64,000 nt of DNA, taken from assembly GCF_013376005.1 (NCBI RefSeq), contig NZ_JABMJK010000020.1, positions 29,329-93,328 of the forward strand. The letters run 5' to 3'. Shown here one piece after another: positions 16,942 through 25,691 of this stretch (positions are counted from its first letter, which is position 1; every line of letters starts with the position of its first letter). Below the pieces are notes generated by a model, which saw only the letters and a list, made by a program, of their open reading frames with translations, did no database searches and was not told where the DNA came from. The stretch comes from Duganella sp. SG902. GTDB taxonomy: Bacteria > Pseudomonadota > Gammaproteobacteria > Burkholderiales > Burkholderiaceae_D. The position numbers and the translations under genes are program-made.

Positions 16942-17772
16942 ATGAAACATGCATGGGTCGCGTTGCTTTTCGCCACGCTCATTGCCTGCGGAGGAGGGAC
17001 GGGCGCCACCGGTACGTCAACACCCGCCCTCCCGCCGGTGGCGAGCGCCGCCGGCTGTGGCGGCGCAGCCAGGCTGACCACCGGCATGCGCACGCTCGTC
17101 AGCGACGGTGTCCAGCGCAGCTACTGGGTCGAGATGCCGGCCGCTTACGACCGCAACAAGACCTATCCGGTGATCATCGGGCTGCACTGGCGTGACGGCA
17201 GCGCGGCCGATGTTTACGGTTGGAGCGGTTTTTTCGGCCTGAAGAATTTGTATGGCGCCAATGCCATCTTCGTCGCCCCGCAGGGCCTGGATAAGGGGTG
17301 GGCGAACACCGGCGACCGCGACATTCGCTTCTTGCGCGCCATGATCGGCGAGGTACAGCAGGGCGCGTGCACCGACACCCGGCGTGTTTTCGCCACCGGC
17401 TTCAGCTTCGGCGGCATGATGTCCAACGCCATCGGATGCCAGATGGGCGACGTGGTGCGTGCGATCGTGCCGATGGCCGGTGCGCTCTGGAGCGGCTGTG
17501 GCAGTTCTTCCCACAAGGTGGCGGCCATGTTCATCCACGCCAAAGACGATAACACCGTGCCTTACTCGGCGGGGATGGAGGCGCGCGATCTTTTCCTTAA
17601 GCGTAATAGTTGTAGTGCCGCCACCGTGTCGGTGGGGAGTAACGGCTGCGTCGAGTACCAGGGCTGCGACAGCGGCAAGCCCGTGATGTGGTGCGGCACG
17701 GAGACCGGCGGCCACTGGTATCCTGGTTTCTCGGCGCAGGAGTCCAAGGCATTCTTTGATCGGTTCCAGTAA
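16942..17772 (+). CDS. Lipoprotein esterase of the feruloyl esterase / PHB depolymerase (CE1-like) type
   Basis: Predicted outer-membrane lipoprotein, 276 residues, alpha/beta-hydrolase fold. The start at 16942 is chosen for the GAGGAG site 5 nt upstream and because it yields a short lipoprotein signal peptide with lipobox LIAC (Cys16); an in-frame start at 16897 lacks both. Nucleophile Ser155 in GFSFGGMM, an Asp in HAKDDNTVP and the terminal GGHWYPG His complete the triad. The LpqC/PHB depolymerase family includes feruloyl and acetyl xylan esterases. The GH127 gene begins 2 bp after the stop, so the two are co-transcribed and probably strip ester groups and arabinose from the same substrate. 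Confidence 0.85.
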   Translation: MKHAWVALLFATLIACGGGTGATGTSTPALPPVASAAGCGGAARLTTGMRTLVSDGVQRSYWVEMPAAYDRNKTYPVIIGLHWRDGSAADVYGWSGFFGLKNLYGANAIFVAPQGLDKGWANTGDRDIRFLRAMIGEVQQGACTDTRRVFATGFSFGGMMSNAIGCQMGDVVRAIVPMAGALWSGCGSSSHKVAAMFIHAKDDNTVPYSAGMEARDLFLKRNSCSAATVSVGSNGCVEYQGCDSGKPVMWCGTETGGHWYPGFSAQESKAFFDRFQ

Positions 17773-17774
17773 CC

Positions 17775-19715
17775 ATGTCCTTCACGCGCCGTTCGATGCT
17801 CAAGGCCACCCTCGCGGCGCTGCCGGTGTATTGCGCCGCCAGCGATCCCGGACAACCGTTGCGGGCGCGCGCCTTCCTGGCAGATCAGGTGCGCTTGCTG
17901 CCGGGAAGTCCGTTTTACGTAAGGCAGGAGCTGCATCGCAAAGGTGTGCTCGCGTCTTATGATCCCGACAGGCTGCTTTACCCCTACCGCGCTTTGGCCA
18001 AGCTTCCCCAGAGAGCGGGCATCGAGAGCGGTTACGACGGCTGGGACAGTGGATTTCTTCGCGGGCATATGACAGGGCACTATTTGTCCGCCGCCTCGCG
18101 CATGGCGGCGGCTACGGGAAGCGTGCTTTTTCGCGAAAGGGTCAACTATGTCGTGCGCGAGCTCTCCAGATGCCAACAAGCCTTGAATCTTGATGGTTAC
18201 CTGAGCGCCTTTTCCACGGCCGCTTTCGACCAGCTTGAAGGCAAGCCCGGCGTCGATGCCGGGGGCATTGGCGTGCCTTATTACACGATCCAGAAGATCA
18301 TGTCGGGCCTGCTTGATGCCCATGCGTATGTCGGCAACAAGCAGGCACTCGAGCTGCTCACTGGCATGGCGGACTACTTTGGCAAACGGCTTGCCGCGCT
18401 GAATGCCGCACAGATTGAACGGATGTTCCGCACTGACGCCAGCCGCAATCCCCAAAACGAATTTGGTGCGATGAGTGATGTGCTGACGGAGCTTTTCAAA
18501 ATCGATCAGGATCCGCGCCGCCTTGAAGCCGCTCGCATGTTCAATCGCGCATGGTTTTTCGGCCCGCTCGCCGAGGGTGAGGACAGGCTGGGCGGCCTGC
18601 ATGCCAACACGCACATCGCACAAGTGGTGGGCTTGGCGAATTGCGCGAACGTCAACGGCAATCCGGAGGAACTGAAGGCGTCCGAGAACTTCTGGCGGCT
18701 GGTTGTGCATAAGCATTCGTTCACCAATGGTGGCACCTCGGTTAACGAGTGGTTCGATCAGCCCGGCGCGGAGGTCGGCCCGTCCATCGATGATCAGAAG
18801 GTATTGCCGCCGACCACCGCCGAGACGTGTAACACCTACAACATGCTCAAGCTGACCGCCAGGCTGTTCGAGCGTCATCGTCGGGCGGAGCTTGCTGATT
18901 ACTACGAGCGTGCCTTGTACAACCATGTGTTGGCGTCGGTGGCGCCGGATTCTGGCGCCACGACCTACTTCACGCCGTTCCACGGGGACTTTCGCACCTA
19001 TCTCAACGGCAGCTTTTGCTGTACCGGCAGCGGTATTGAAAACACCGCGCGCTACAACGAAGGGATTTACTTCCGCAATGATGATGCGCTGTGGGTGAAC
19101 CTGTATATCCCGTCCGAGCTCAATTGGCGGGAAACCGGGATGATTTGGCGGCAGCAAGGGGACATCACGCGCGGCGAGCCGGCGCGCCTGACGGTGATCG
19201 AACCGGGCGCCGCCGCCGTCACGCTCCATTTGCGCGTCCCGGCATGGGTGGCCAAACCGGTGACGGTAAAGATCAACGAGAAGCCGCAAAGTGTGAAAGC
19301 CAGCCCCGCTAGCTATATCGCGCTAAGGCGGCAATGGAAGGCCGGTGACGTGGTCGAGCTTGCGTTGCCGGCTGGGCTGCGGCTGGAGCGAGCCCGGGAC
19401 GACTCGTCGATGGTCTCCATGTTCCACGGTCCCGTATTGCTGGCCGGAGAACTTGGCAGGGGCAATATGCCTGTCAGCGACGTGGGTGACAAGGATGCTT
19501 ACCTGAAGCTCGCGCCGGCACCGGTGCCCGATATCGTCAGCAAGTCCGACGATCCTGCCGACTGGCTCGTTCCGCTCCCCGGTGATCCGTGCGCGTTCAA
19601 GATGAAGGACGCCGGTCCGGTGGACGGAATTGTCGTTCGTCCTTTATTTGACTTGCACCATCAACGCTATGCCGTTTATTGGCGCCTTCGCAAAGACACG
19701 CCGTCGGATAGCTGA
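17775..19715 (+). CDS. GH127 beta-L-arabinofuranosidase-like enzyme
   Basis: 646-residue glycoside hydrolase, probably releasing beta-L-arabinofuranose from arabino-oligosaccharides such as those on hydroxyproline-rich plant glycoproteins. N-terminus has a Tat-like signal (FTRRSMLKATLAALP). The (alpha/alpha)6 barrel carries the zinc and nucleophile set known from GH127: Glu350 and Cys352 (AETCNTYN), and the adjacent pair Cys415-Cys416 (GSFCCTGSG), one of which is the catalytic nucleophile by analogy with Bifidobacterium HypBA1. Beta-sandwich domains follow. Coupled to the esterase gene. All metal ligands are present, so the enzyme should be active. Confidence 0.9.
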   Translation: MSFTRRSMLKATLAALPVYCAASDPGQPLRARAFLADQVRLLPGSPFYVRQELHRKGVLASYDPDRLLYPYRALAKLPQRAGIESGYDGWDSGFLRGHMTGHYLSAASRMAAATGSVLFRERVNYVVRELSRCQQALNLDGYLSAFSTAAFDQLEGKPGVDAGGIGVPYYTIQKIMSGLLDAHAYVGNKQALELLTGMADYFGKRLAALNAAQIERMFRTDASRNPQNEFGAMSDVLTELFKIDQDPRRLEAARMFNRAWFFGPLAEGEDRLGGLHANTHIAQVVGLANCANVNGNPEELKASENFWRLVVHKHSFTNGGTSVNEWFDQPGAEVGPSIDDQKVLPPTTAETCNTYNMLKLTARLFERHRRAELADYYERALYNHVLASVAPDSGATTYFTPFHGDFRTYLNGSFCCTGSGIENTARYNEGIYFRNDDALWVNLYIPSELNWRETGMIWRQQGDITRGEPARLTVIEPGAAAVTLHLRVPAWVAKPVTVKINEKPQSVKASPASYIALRRQWKAGDVVELALPAGLRLERARDDSSMVSMFHGPVLLAGELGRGNMPVSDVGDKDAYLKLAPAPVPDIVSKSDDPADWLVPLPGDPCAFKMKDAGPVDGIVVRPLFDLHHQRYAVYWRLRKDTPSDS

Positions 19716-19797
19716 ATCGTGATAGCGTCCTTTTTGCGTTCGCACCATGAATGGTGTGACAATGGCGGTTCTTGCATGTAAAATGCGCACCAATACG

Positions 19798-19996
19798 TGA
19801 ATGGTGCCCTTCTGCTTGTCAGCCGAAGGGTGAAACGGGAAGCCGGTGACGCGCGAGATTTTCATTTCGCGCCAGTCCGGCGCAGCCCCCGCTGCTGTAA
19901 GCCTGACGACTCTGATCGAACGCCACTGCGCATTGCGCGGGAAGGCAGGATCAGGGAAGGATGACGGCGAGCCAGAAGACCGGCCAGTCACGATGC
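19798..19996 (+). promoter_or_regulatory. Cobalamin (B12) riboswitch
   Basis: Nearly all conserved blocks of the class I AdoCbl aptamer occur in order: GTGAAACGGGAAGCCGGTGA (19830-19849), GCAGCCCCCGCTGCTGTAA (19882-19900), the B12 box core GCCACTG (19922-19928), GGGAAGGC (19940-19947) and GAGCCAGAAGACCGGCC (19969-19985). It sits in the 455-bp gap between the GH127 gene and the TonB receptor gene and should lower expression of the downstream unit when cobalamin is plentiful. Confidence 0.95.
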
Positions 19997-20093
19997 ATGC
20001 GTAAAGCCCGGGGTGTGGCTTTGCCAGAGATATGTTCATCGTTTTCCGTTGCCCTTGAAGCACTCGCACACCGTCCTCGTGCGCGTTCCGTTC

Positions 20094-20120
20094 GCCCTGC
20101 GCGCACGGTGCGCGCAGGGC
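20094..20120 (+). promoter_or_regulatory. Stable hairpin in the riboswitch-to-receptor leader (possible expression platform)
   Basis: A perfect 10-bp GC stem (GCCCTGCGCG / CGCGCAGGGC) with a 7-nt loop lies between aptamer and start codon. No T-run follows, so if it is regulatory it would act through ribosome access or Rho rather than intrinsic termination. A weaker stem AAAGCC/GGCTTT lies at 20003-20022. The rest of 20000-20170 shows nothing else. Confidence 0.4.
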
Positions 20121-20170
20121 CGGCTGGTGTGCGGGCGCGTCGGGCATTCACTTTCTCGAGAGATTCCCGC

Positions 20171-22273
20171 ATGATCCAGTCCTGCCACGCTTATTCCACT
20201 TCCATGCGTCCCATCGTCGCCGCCGTCGCACTGCTGTGCGCCCCGGGGGCGTGGGCTCAGCAAGCCGAGATCATGCCCACAGTGACTGTGCAGGGCGATG
20301 CATCGCATGAAGGACTGGGATTGGCCCGCCAGAGCGCCACGGCCAGCCGTTTGAACCTGACAGCGCAGGAACTGCCGGCCAGCGCCGAATCGCTCAGCGC
20401 CGACACCATGCAGGCGCGCGGCGATTTGCTGGTGAAGGACGCCGTCACGCGTACCACCGGCCTGACCGACATCAGCTCGCCTGGCAATGGCGTGGCCTAT
20501 TCCGCGCGCGGTTTCAGCGGCAACGGCTCGGTGGCGATGCTGGAGAACGGTCAGCGGCCTCAGGTCGGGTCGGGCACGGCCACTTATCCGTCCGATCCGT
20601 GGGGTTATGAGTACATCGAAGTGCTGCGCGGTCCGGGTTCCATCGTCTACGGCAGCGGCACCACCGGCGCCACCATCAACGCCGTGCGCAAGGCGCCTTC
20701 GCGCGCCAGCTCCTTCGAAGCGATGGCTGGCTACGGCGGCGGCAAGGCGCTGCGCGGCGGCGTCGGCGCCACCGGCGCACTGGGGGAGAAGGGGGCGTTC
20801 CGCATCGATGCCTATGCCGATCGCAGCGACGGTTTCATTGATCGCGGCGAGTCCCGCCACGGCAAGATCCTGACCAGCATGACCTATGCGCTGACGGCGG
20901 ACCTCGACCTCGACATGTCGCTCGATCACCTGGAGCAGAAGCCGCAGCGTTACTTTGGCACGCCGCTGGTCAACGGCCATATCTCGCGCGAACTGCGCGA
21001 CCAGAACTACGACGTCGGCGATGCCGACATCTCGTTCAATGACGACAAGGCCATCGCCCGGCTGACCTGGCGTGTGACGCCCGCGCTGACCATCAGCAAT
21101 GAGCTGGCGTACATGAAGGCGCGCCGTAACTGGCGCAACGCCGAATACTATTATTACGACACGCAAGCCAACGTGGTCGAGCGCAGCGACTACATCGCCA
21201 TCCAGCACCGCCAGGAGCAGACCGGCAATCGGCTGGAAGCGCGCTGGAACGCCGGCGCCAACCGCGTCGTCGCCGGCTGGGAGGTGGCCAGCATCAACTT
21301 CCAGCACAACAATAATTCGCCATACGGCGGCTCGTCCACCGTGACGCCGACCGGCTTTAACCCGGGCGTGTTCGATAGTCCGGATCCGGTCAAACCCAAC
21401 TTCAGGACCGACACCACCACCAACGCGCTGTATGTTGAAGATGCGTACAGCGTTGCCGATAGCCTGCTGCTGCTGGGCGGCGTGCGTCACGACCAATACA
21501 AGGTCGGGCGGGTCAGCCTGCTGGGCGCGGCTGGCTTTACTTCCAGGCTGCATTCGAACGCGGTGCGCCTCGGCCTGACGTGGAAGCTGGCCAGCGATAC
21601 CTCGCTGTACGGCCAGGTCAGCAGTGGTAGCGACCCGGTCGTCAGCTTGCTGTCGCTGAACCTGGCCAACAGCCGCTACAAGCTGACCAGTTCGCGCCAG
21701 GTCGAGACTGGCGTCAAGCAGTCGCTGGCCAACGGCAAGGTGGAATGGACGGCGGCGTTGTACCACATCGGCAAGGACGACATCATCACGCGTGACCCGT
21801 CCAATCCGGCGCTGTCGATCCAGGGCGGCTCGCAATCGTCGCGCGGTGCGGAAGCGACCGCCAGCGTGACACTGGCGCAAGCATGGCGACTGGAAGCGAA
21901 TGCGGCGTACACCGACGCCCAGTTCGACCAGCTTATCGAAAGCGGCAACGTGTCGCGTGCCGGCAATCGTCCGGCCGACGTGCCGAAGGTATCGGCCAAC
22001 TTGTGGCTCAATTACCGCCGCGACGGCTGGCGCGGCGCGCTGGGCGCGCGTTATGTCGGCGCGCGCTTCATCGACAACGGCAACACGCAGGTGCTGCCGG
22101 CCTACACCACGCTGGATGTCTCGCTGGGCTGGAATGTCAACCGCAATGTCGTGGTGCAGCTCAACCTGCGCAACCTGACCGACAAGCTGTACGCCGCCAC
22201 CTCGTACAGCGACAGCCAGTACCTGCTGGGTGATCGTCGTCACGCCGAGTTGACGGTGCAATGGCGTTATTGA
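20171..22273 (+). CDS. TonB-dependent siderophore-type receptor under B12 riboswitch control
   Basis: Outer-membrane receptor of 700 residues (start 20171; ATG 20204 is an alternative, and an in-frame start inside the riboswitch at 19961 is rejected). Signal peptide ends GAWAQ; plug has the FhuE/FpvA-like pattern (LPASAESLSADTM, GVAYSARGFSG, YIEVLRGPGSIVYGSGTTGATIN, with VRKAPS in place of the usual KRP), and the barrel ends in VQWRY. The fold class is that of ferric-siderophore receptors, but the riboswitch in front points to a corrinoid or corrinoid-linked cargo instead. The PepSY protein gene overlaps its stop codon, so the two form one transcript. Confidence 0.9.
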   Translation: MIQSCHAYSTSMRPIVAAVALLCAPGAWAQQAEIMPTVTVQGDASHEGLGLARQSATASRLNLTAQELPASAESLSADTMQARGDLLVKDAVTRTTGLTDISSPGNGVAYSARGFSGNGSVAMLENGQRPQVGSGTATYPSDPWGYEYIEVLRGPGSIVYGSGTTGATINAVRKAPSRASSFEAMAGYGGGKALRGGVGATGALGEKGAFRIDAYADRSDGFIDRGESRHGKILTSMTYALTADLDLDMSLDHLEQKPQRYFGTPLVNGHISRELRDQNYDVGDADISFNDDKAIARLTWRVTPALTISNELAYMKARRNWRNAEYYYYDTQANVVERSDYIAIQHRQEQTGNRLEARWNAGANRVVAGWEVASINFQHNNNSPYGGSSTVTPTGFNPGVFDSPDPVKPNFRTDTTTNALYVEDAYSVADSLLLLGGVRHDQYKVGRVSLLGAAGFTSRLHSNAVRLGLTWKLASDTSLYGQVSSGSDPVVSLLSLNLANSRYKLTSSRQVETGVKQSLANGKVEWTAALYHIGKDDIITRDPSNPALSIQGGSQSSRGAEATASVTLAQAWRLEANAAYTDAQFDQLIESGNVSRAGNRPADVPKVSANLWLNYRRDGWRGALGARYVGARFIDNGNTQVLPAYTTLDVSLGWNVNRNVVVQLNLRNLTDKLYAATSYSDSQYLLGDRRHAELTVQWRY

Positions 22274-23763
22274 TGGCGCAGGCAATGGGCTCATGGAAGC
22301 GCCAACTGCACTTATGGCATCGCTGGCTGGGCATCGTGCTCGGCTTGCTGGTGCTGCTGTGGTTTGGCTCCGGCATCGTGATGATGTATGTCCCGTATCC
22401 GTCGCTGAGCGAACAGGAGCGCATGCAATGGCTGATGCCGCTCGACGCCTCTCAGATCAAGCTGAGCGCCTGGGACGCGTGGCAGGCGAGCGGTGAGCCG
22501 GGTATTCCAGGCGTGGTGCGGCTCAACAGCGTTGCCGGCCGTCCGGCCTATCATTTCAAGGTCGATGGCAGGTGGACGTCGGTGTGGGCCGACAATGGCG
22601 CGGCGCTACAGGTGACCGGGACGATAGCCAAGGCCTCCGCCGGCAGCGCGGCGCCCGGCGCCAGGGCGATGTCGGTCGATGTTGTCGATCTGGACCAGTG
22701 GACCTTCGGCCGTGTGAAGGAACACCGGCCGCTGTACCGCGTGGCAGCTGTCGATGCGGCAGGCAGTGTGCTGTACGTGTCGGGCCGCACCGGTGAGCTG
22801 GTGCGTGACACCACGCGCAGCGAGCGCGCCTGGAATTGGGCCGGGTCCGTGATCCACTGGATTTATTTCACGCCATTGCGCACGCATGGGCAACCGTGGC
22901 GGCAGGTGGTGATGTGGAGTTCCGGCGCGGCTTTCCTGCTGGTCATGCTGGGCATGGTGCTGGGTATCCAGCGTGTGCGGCTGCGCCGGCGATACGCGGG
23001 TGGGCGGCGCTCACCTTATCGCGGCTGGCAGGCGTGGCATCATTGGCTGGGCCTGGGAATGGGGACACTGACGCTGACTTGGCTGTTCAGTGGCTGGCTG
23101 TCCGTCACGCCGTTCGACTGGCTGTCCTCGCCGGGCGTGACAGACAAGGACCGGCTGGCGTTTGCCGGCGGCCCGCTGGAGCCCAAGGACCTGTCGCTGT
23201 CAGTCGCGGAGCTGGTTCGAACGCATACGGGATTGCTGGAGCTGGAGTGGCGGCGGGTGGATGGCAGGCTCTACTTGAGCGCATTCGATCGCATGCGGCG
23301 CAGGCTGTTCGACGCGGCCAGCGGCCTCGTGGTGACCTCGATTCCCGAGCAAACGCTGCTGCATGCGGTGCGGGCGACGCGACCGGATGTGCCCTTGCTG
23401 GCGGCGGAAATGCTCGGCACCGGAGACAGCTATTACTACAGCCACCACGCGGAAGCGGCATTCCCCGTGCTCCGCGTGCGGTTCAAGCTGACCGATGAAG
23501 CGACATTCTACGTGGACCCGGCCCAGGGGCTATTGGCCGGCTACGCGGACAGCAACAGCAAGTGGAACCGCTGGCTGTTCAACGGGTTGCACCAACTCGA
23601 TTTCGCGGCCATGGTGCGTGCGCGGCCGGCATGGGACATCATGGTGGCGTCGCTCTGCGTGCTGGGCGCGATGCTGAGTGCGACCGGTCTGGTGCTGGGT
23701 TGGCGGCGGCTCCGGAAGCGCCGGCCGGGCAACAACGCCGGCGCGGCGGTATCGCGCATCTGA
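22273..23763 (+). CDS. PepSY-associated transmembrane protein
   Basis: Inner-membrane protein of about 496 residues of the PepSY_TM family, often found beside TonB-dependent siderophore receptors, where relatives act in reductive release or uptake of iron chelates. Four membrane spans are visible: WLGIVLGLLVLLWFGSGIVM (residues about 18-40), around 210-235 (AAFLLVMLGMVLGI), around 260-280 (WLGLGMGTLTLTWLFSGW) and near 455-475 (IMVASLCVLGAMLSATGLVL), with large periplasmic loops between. The start is set at 22273, where ATG overlaps the receptor TGA; 22261 is in frame and also possible. Under the B12 riboswitch by position. Confidence 0.85.
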   Translation: MAQAMGSWKRQLHLWHRWLGIVLGLLVLLWFGSGIVMMYVPYPSLSEQERMQWLMPLDASQIKLSAWDAWQASGEPGIPGVVRLNSVAGRPAYHFKVDGRWTSVWADNGAALQVTGTIAKASAGSAAPGARAMSVDVVDLDQWTFGRVKEHRPLYRVAAVDAAGSVLYVSGRTGELVRDTTRSERAWNWAGSVIHWIYFTPLRTHGQPWRQVVMWSSGAAFLLVMLGMVLGIQRVRLRRRYAGGRRSPYRGWQAWHHWLGLGMGTLTLTWLFSGWLSVTPFDWLSSPGVTDKDRLAFAGGPLEPKDLSLSVAELVRTHTGLLELEWRRVDGRLYLSAFDRMRRRLFDAASGLVVTSIPEQTLLHAVRATRPDVPLLAAEMLGTGDSYYYSHHAEAAFPVLRVRFKLTDEATFYVDPAQGLLAGYADSNSKWNRWLFNGLHQLDFAAMVRARPAWDIMVASLCVLGAMLSATGLVLGWRRLRKRRPGNNAGAAVSRI

Positions 23764-23834
23764 GGTATTGATACCAAATTAGTCCTGTTGTAGGCTGGTG
23801 TTCCTCTGCCACCCTCCGCGTTACGTTGATTTCG

Positions 23835-24470
23835 ATGAATCTGATCCATCCGCTACCGATCTCGATCCTGACCGTGGACGACCACCCGCTGTTCCAACAG
23901 GGCATCGCCAGCGTCATCAACGTCGAACCCGATCTGTACCTGGTCGGCCAGGCCGGCAGCGGCGCCGAGGCGGTCGCGCTGTATCGCCAGACGCGTCCGG
24001 CCATTACGTTGATGGACTTGCAGTTGCCGGACATGAGCGGCATCGACGCCATCACCGCCATCCGCGCGGAATTCCCGGCCGCGCGCATTGTCGTCCTGAC
24101 CACGCTGGAGGGCGACGTGCACGCGACTCGCGCCATCAAGGCGGGCGCGGTCGGGTTCATCTACAAGAGCACGGTACGCAAAAACCTGCTGGACACGCTA
24201 CGCAGCGTCCACACCGGCGGGCGCTGCATCCCACCATCGCTGGTGTACGCGCTAGCGGAGACGCGCAACGGCAACGCCATCACCCCACGCGAGGTCGACG
24301 TGCTCAAGCTGGTTGCGCGCGGCAATTCCAATCCGATGATCGCTGTGGCGCTGGGGCTGTCCAGCGAAACGGTCAAGGGCTATATGAGCAGCATCCTGCT
24401 CAAGCTCGGGGCGCGTGATCGGACCCACGCGGTAATGATCGCGCTGGAGCGGGGCATCCTCAGCCTCTGA
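23835..24470 (+). CDS. NarL/FixJ-type response regulator
   Basis: 211-residue regulator. Receiver with DDH acidic pair, phospho-acceptor Asp in LMDLQLPDMSG and the Lys in GFIYKS, followed by a LuxR-type HTH (ITPREVDVLKLVARG, NPMIAVALGLSSETVKGYMS). The ATG at 23835 is preferred to the in-frame TTG at 23826. It lies 71 bp after the PepSY gene, in the same direction. The large propeller histidine kinase at 27852-30833 (minus strand) has no adjacent regulator, so this protein is one candidate partner; that link is inference. Confidence 0.92.
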   Translation: MNLIHPLPISILTVDDHPLFQQGIASVINVEPDLYLVGQAGSGAEAVALYRQTRPAITLMDLQLPDMSGIDAITAIRAEFPAARIVVLTTLEGDVHATRAIKAGAVGFIYKSTVRKNLLDTLRSVHTGGRCIPPSLVYALAETRNGNAITPREVDVLKLVARGNSNPMIAVALGLSSETVKGYMSSILLKLGARDRTHAVMIALERGILSL

Positions 24471-24502
24471 CGACGCACCTCTGCATAGAGTAGCAGACCA
24501 CA

Positions 24503-24520
24503 CTACCTCGATCGAGGTAG
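24503..24520. repeat. 18-bp perfect palindrome, possible operator
   Basis: CTACCTCGATCGAGGTAG is fully self-complementary and lies 33 bp after the regulator stop and about 190 bp ahead of the hydrolase operon. It could be a binding site for a dimeric regulator or the base of a transcript hairpin. Confidence 0.5.
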
Positions 24521-24535
24521 CGTCGCGCGGTCAGC

Positions 24536-24580
24536 ACCGCCGCTCCCCCTGTTCGGGGGGAAAGCGCGGCGTCATCTTTT
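24536..24580 (+). terminator. Probable terminator after the response regulator
   Basis: A GC stem (CCGCCGCTCCCCC / GGGGG...GCGCGGCG, with mismatches) around a TGTTC loop is followed by TCATCTTTT. The T-run is short, so strength is uncertain. Confidence 0.45.
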
Positions 24581-24710
24581 CTCCGGCATCGCTCGGCGGC
24601 AAAAAAATCAGGCAAGCTGATCCTATGAAAGCGGCTCCCATCGAATGTGGCCTGCTCACTACCTCAGGCCGCTAACACCGCGTCATTCAAGGTAGCTTTT
24701 CGGAGGATTG

Positions 24711-25691
24711 ATGAACACACTTAAATTGTTGGCCCTGGTTTTCCTGATGTCGGCCGCCCCGGCGTTCGCCGAGCAAGCCTGTTCCAAACCAGCGCAGGGC
24801 AGGGCCGCGCAGGCGGTGCCGGTGATTCACTACAAGACGGCGAATATCGACGGCATCAATGTCTTCTACCGCGAGGCCGGACCGGCCAATGCGCCGGTGC
24901 TGCTGCTGTTGCATGGCTTCCCGACCTCGTCCCATATGTTCCGCAACCTGATCCCGCTGCTGGCCGACCGCTACCATGTGATCGCACCGGATTACCCCGG
25001 CTTTGGCCAGAGCGACTCGCCGGACCGCGCCCAGTTCAAATACACCTTCGCCAATTTCGCCGACATCACCGACAAGCTGACCGTAGCGCTGGGTGTCAAG
25101 AAATACAGCATGTACATGATGGACTATGGCGCGCCGGTCGGTTACCGCATGGCGATCAAGCATCCTGAACGCGTGCAGACGCTGATTATCCAGAATGGCA
25201 ATGCCTACACCGAGGGCCTGGGCGCCTTCTGGGACCCGATCAAAGCCTACTGGGCGGACGGCTCGCAGGCGCACCGCGAAGCCATCGGCAACCTGGTGAC
25301 GCTGCCGATCACCAAGTTCCAGTACACGGACGGCATGAGCGACGTTTCCCGCATCAGTCCTGACAACTGGATCATCGACCAGGCGTTGCTGGACCGTCCG
25401 GGCAACCGCGAGATCCAGCTCGACCTGTTCCTCGATTACGGCACCAATCTGCCGCTGTATCCGGACTTCCAGGCCTTCTTCCGCAAGGTCCAGCCGCCCA
25501 CCCTGATCGTATGGGGCAAGAATGACAAGATCTTCCCGGAAGCCGGCGCGCACCCCTATCTGCGCGACCTGCCCAAGGCTGAAATGCACATCCTCGACAG
25601 CGGCCACTTTGCGTTGGAAGACCAACTGCACGTGATGGCGCCGCTGATCCACAACTTCCTCGACCGCAAGCTCTGCAAGGATGCGAAATGA
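24711..25691 (+). CDS. Exported alpha/beta hydrolase (haloalkane dehalogenase / epoxide hydrolase-like)
   Basis: 326-residue alpha/beta-hydrolase with a Sec signal peptide (LLALVFLMSAAPAFA-E), so periplasmic. The start ATG 24711 has GGAGG 4 nt upstream. Motifs: oxyanion HGFPTSSHMF, DYPGFGQSD, an aspartate at the nucleophile elbow (Asp138 in MMDYGAP instead of Ser), acidic GKNDKIF and His299 in SGHFALED. An Asp nucleophile is the mark of dehalogenases and epoxide hydrolases. It is a paralogue of the next gene, with which it overlaps by 4 bp (ATGA); one copy is exported and the other cytoplasmic. Substrate unknown. Confidence 0.88.
   Translation: MNTLKLLALVFLMSAAPAFAEQACSKPAQGRAAQAVPVIHYKTANIDGINVFYREAGPANAPVLLLLHGFPTSSHMFRNLIPLLADRYHVIAPDYPGFGQSDSPDRAQFKYTFANFADITDKLTVALGVKKYSMYMMDYGAPVGYRMAIKHPERVQTLIIQNGNAYTEGLGAFWDPIKAYWADGSQAHREAIGNLVTLPITKFQYTDGMSDVSRISPDNWIIDQALLDRPGNREIQLDLFLDYGTNLPLYPDFQAFFRKVQPPTLIVWGKNDKIFPEAGAHPYLRDLPKAEMHILDSGHFALEDQLHVMAPLIHNFLDRKLCKDAK

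Noticed and set aside
17583..17596. TTTTCCTTAAGCG inside the lipoprotein esterase gene, similar to the ATTTCCTTA promoter box
   Set aside because: Lies within a coding region with no -10 at the 54-55 bp spacing, so treated as chance.
17562..19289. 575-codon minus-strand ORF opposite GH127
   Set aside because: GH127 active-site residues are all on the plus strand; the antisense frame has no recognisable motif.
19743..19756. CACCAT/ATGGTG inverted repeat after GH127
   Set aside because: Only 6 bp with a 2-nt centre and no T-run; too weak to call a terminator.
19961..20170. In-frame N-terminal extension of the receptor inside the riboswitch
   Set aside because: It would be translated from within the aptamer and lacks a signal peptide; ATG 20171 gives one.
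20036..22294. 752-codon minus-strand ORF opposite the second TonB receptor
   Set aside because: Same antisense shadow pattern; no start signals or recognisable motifs.
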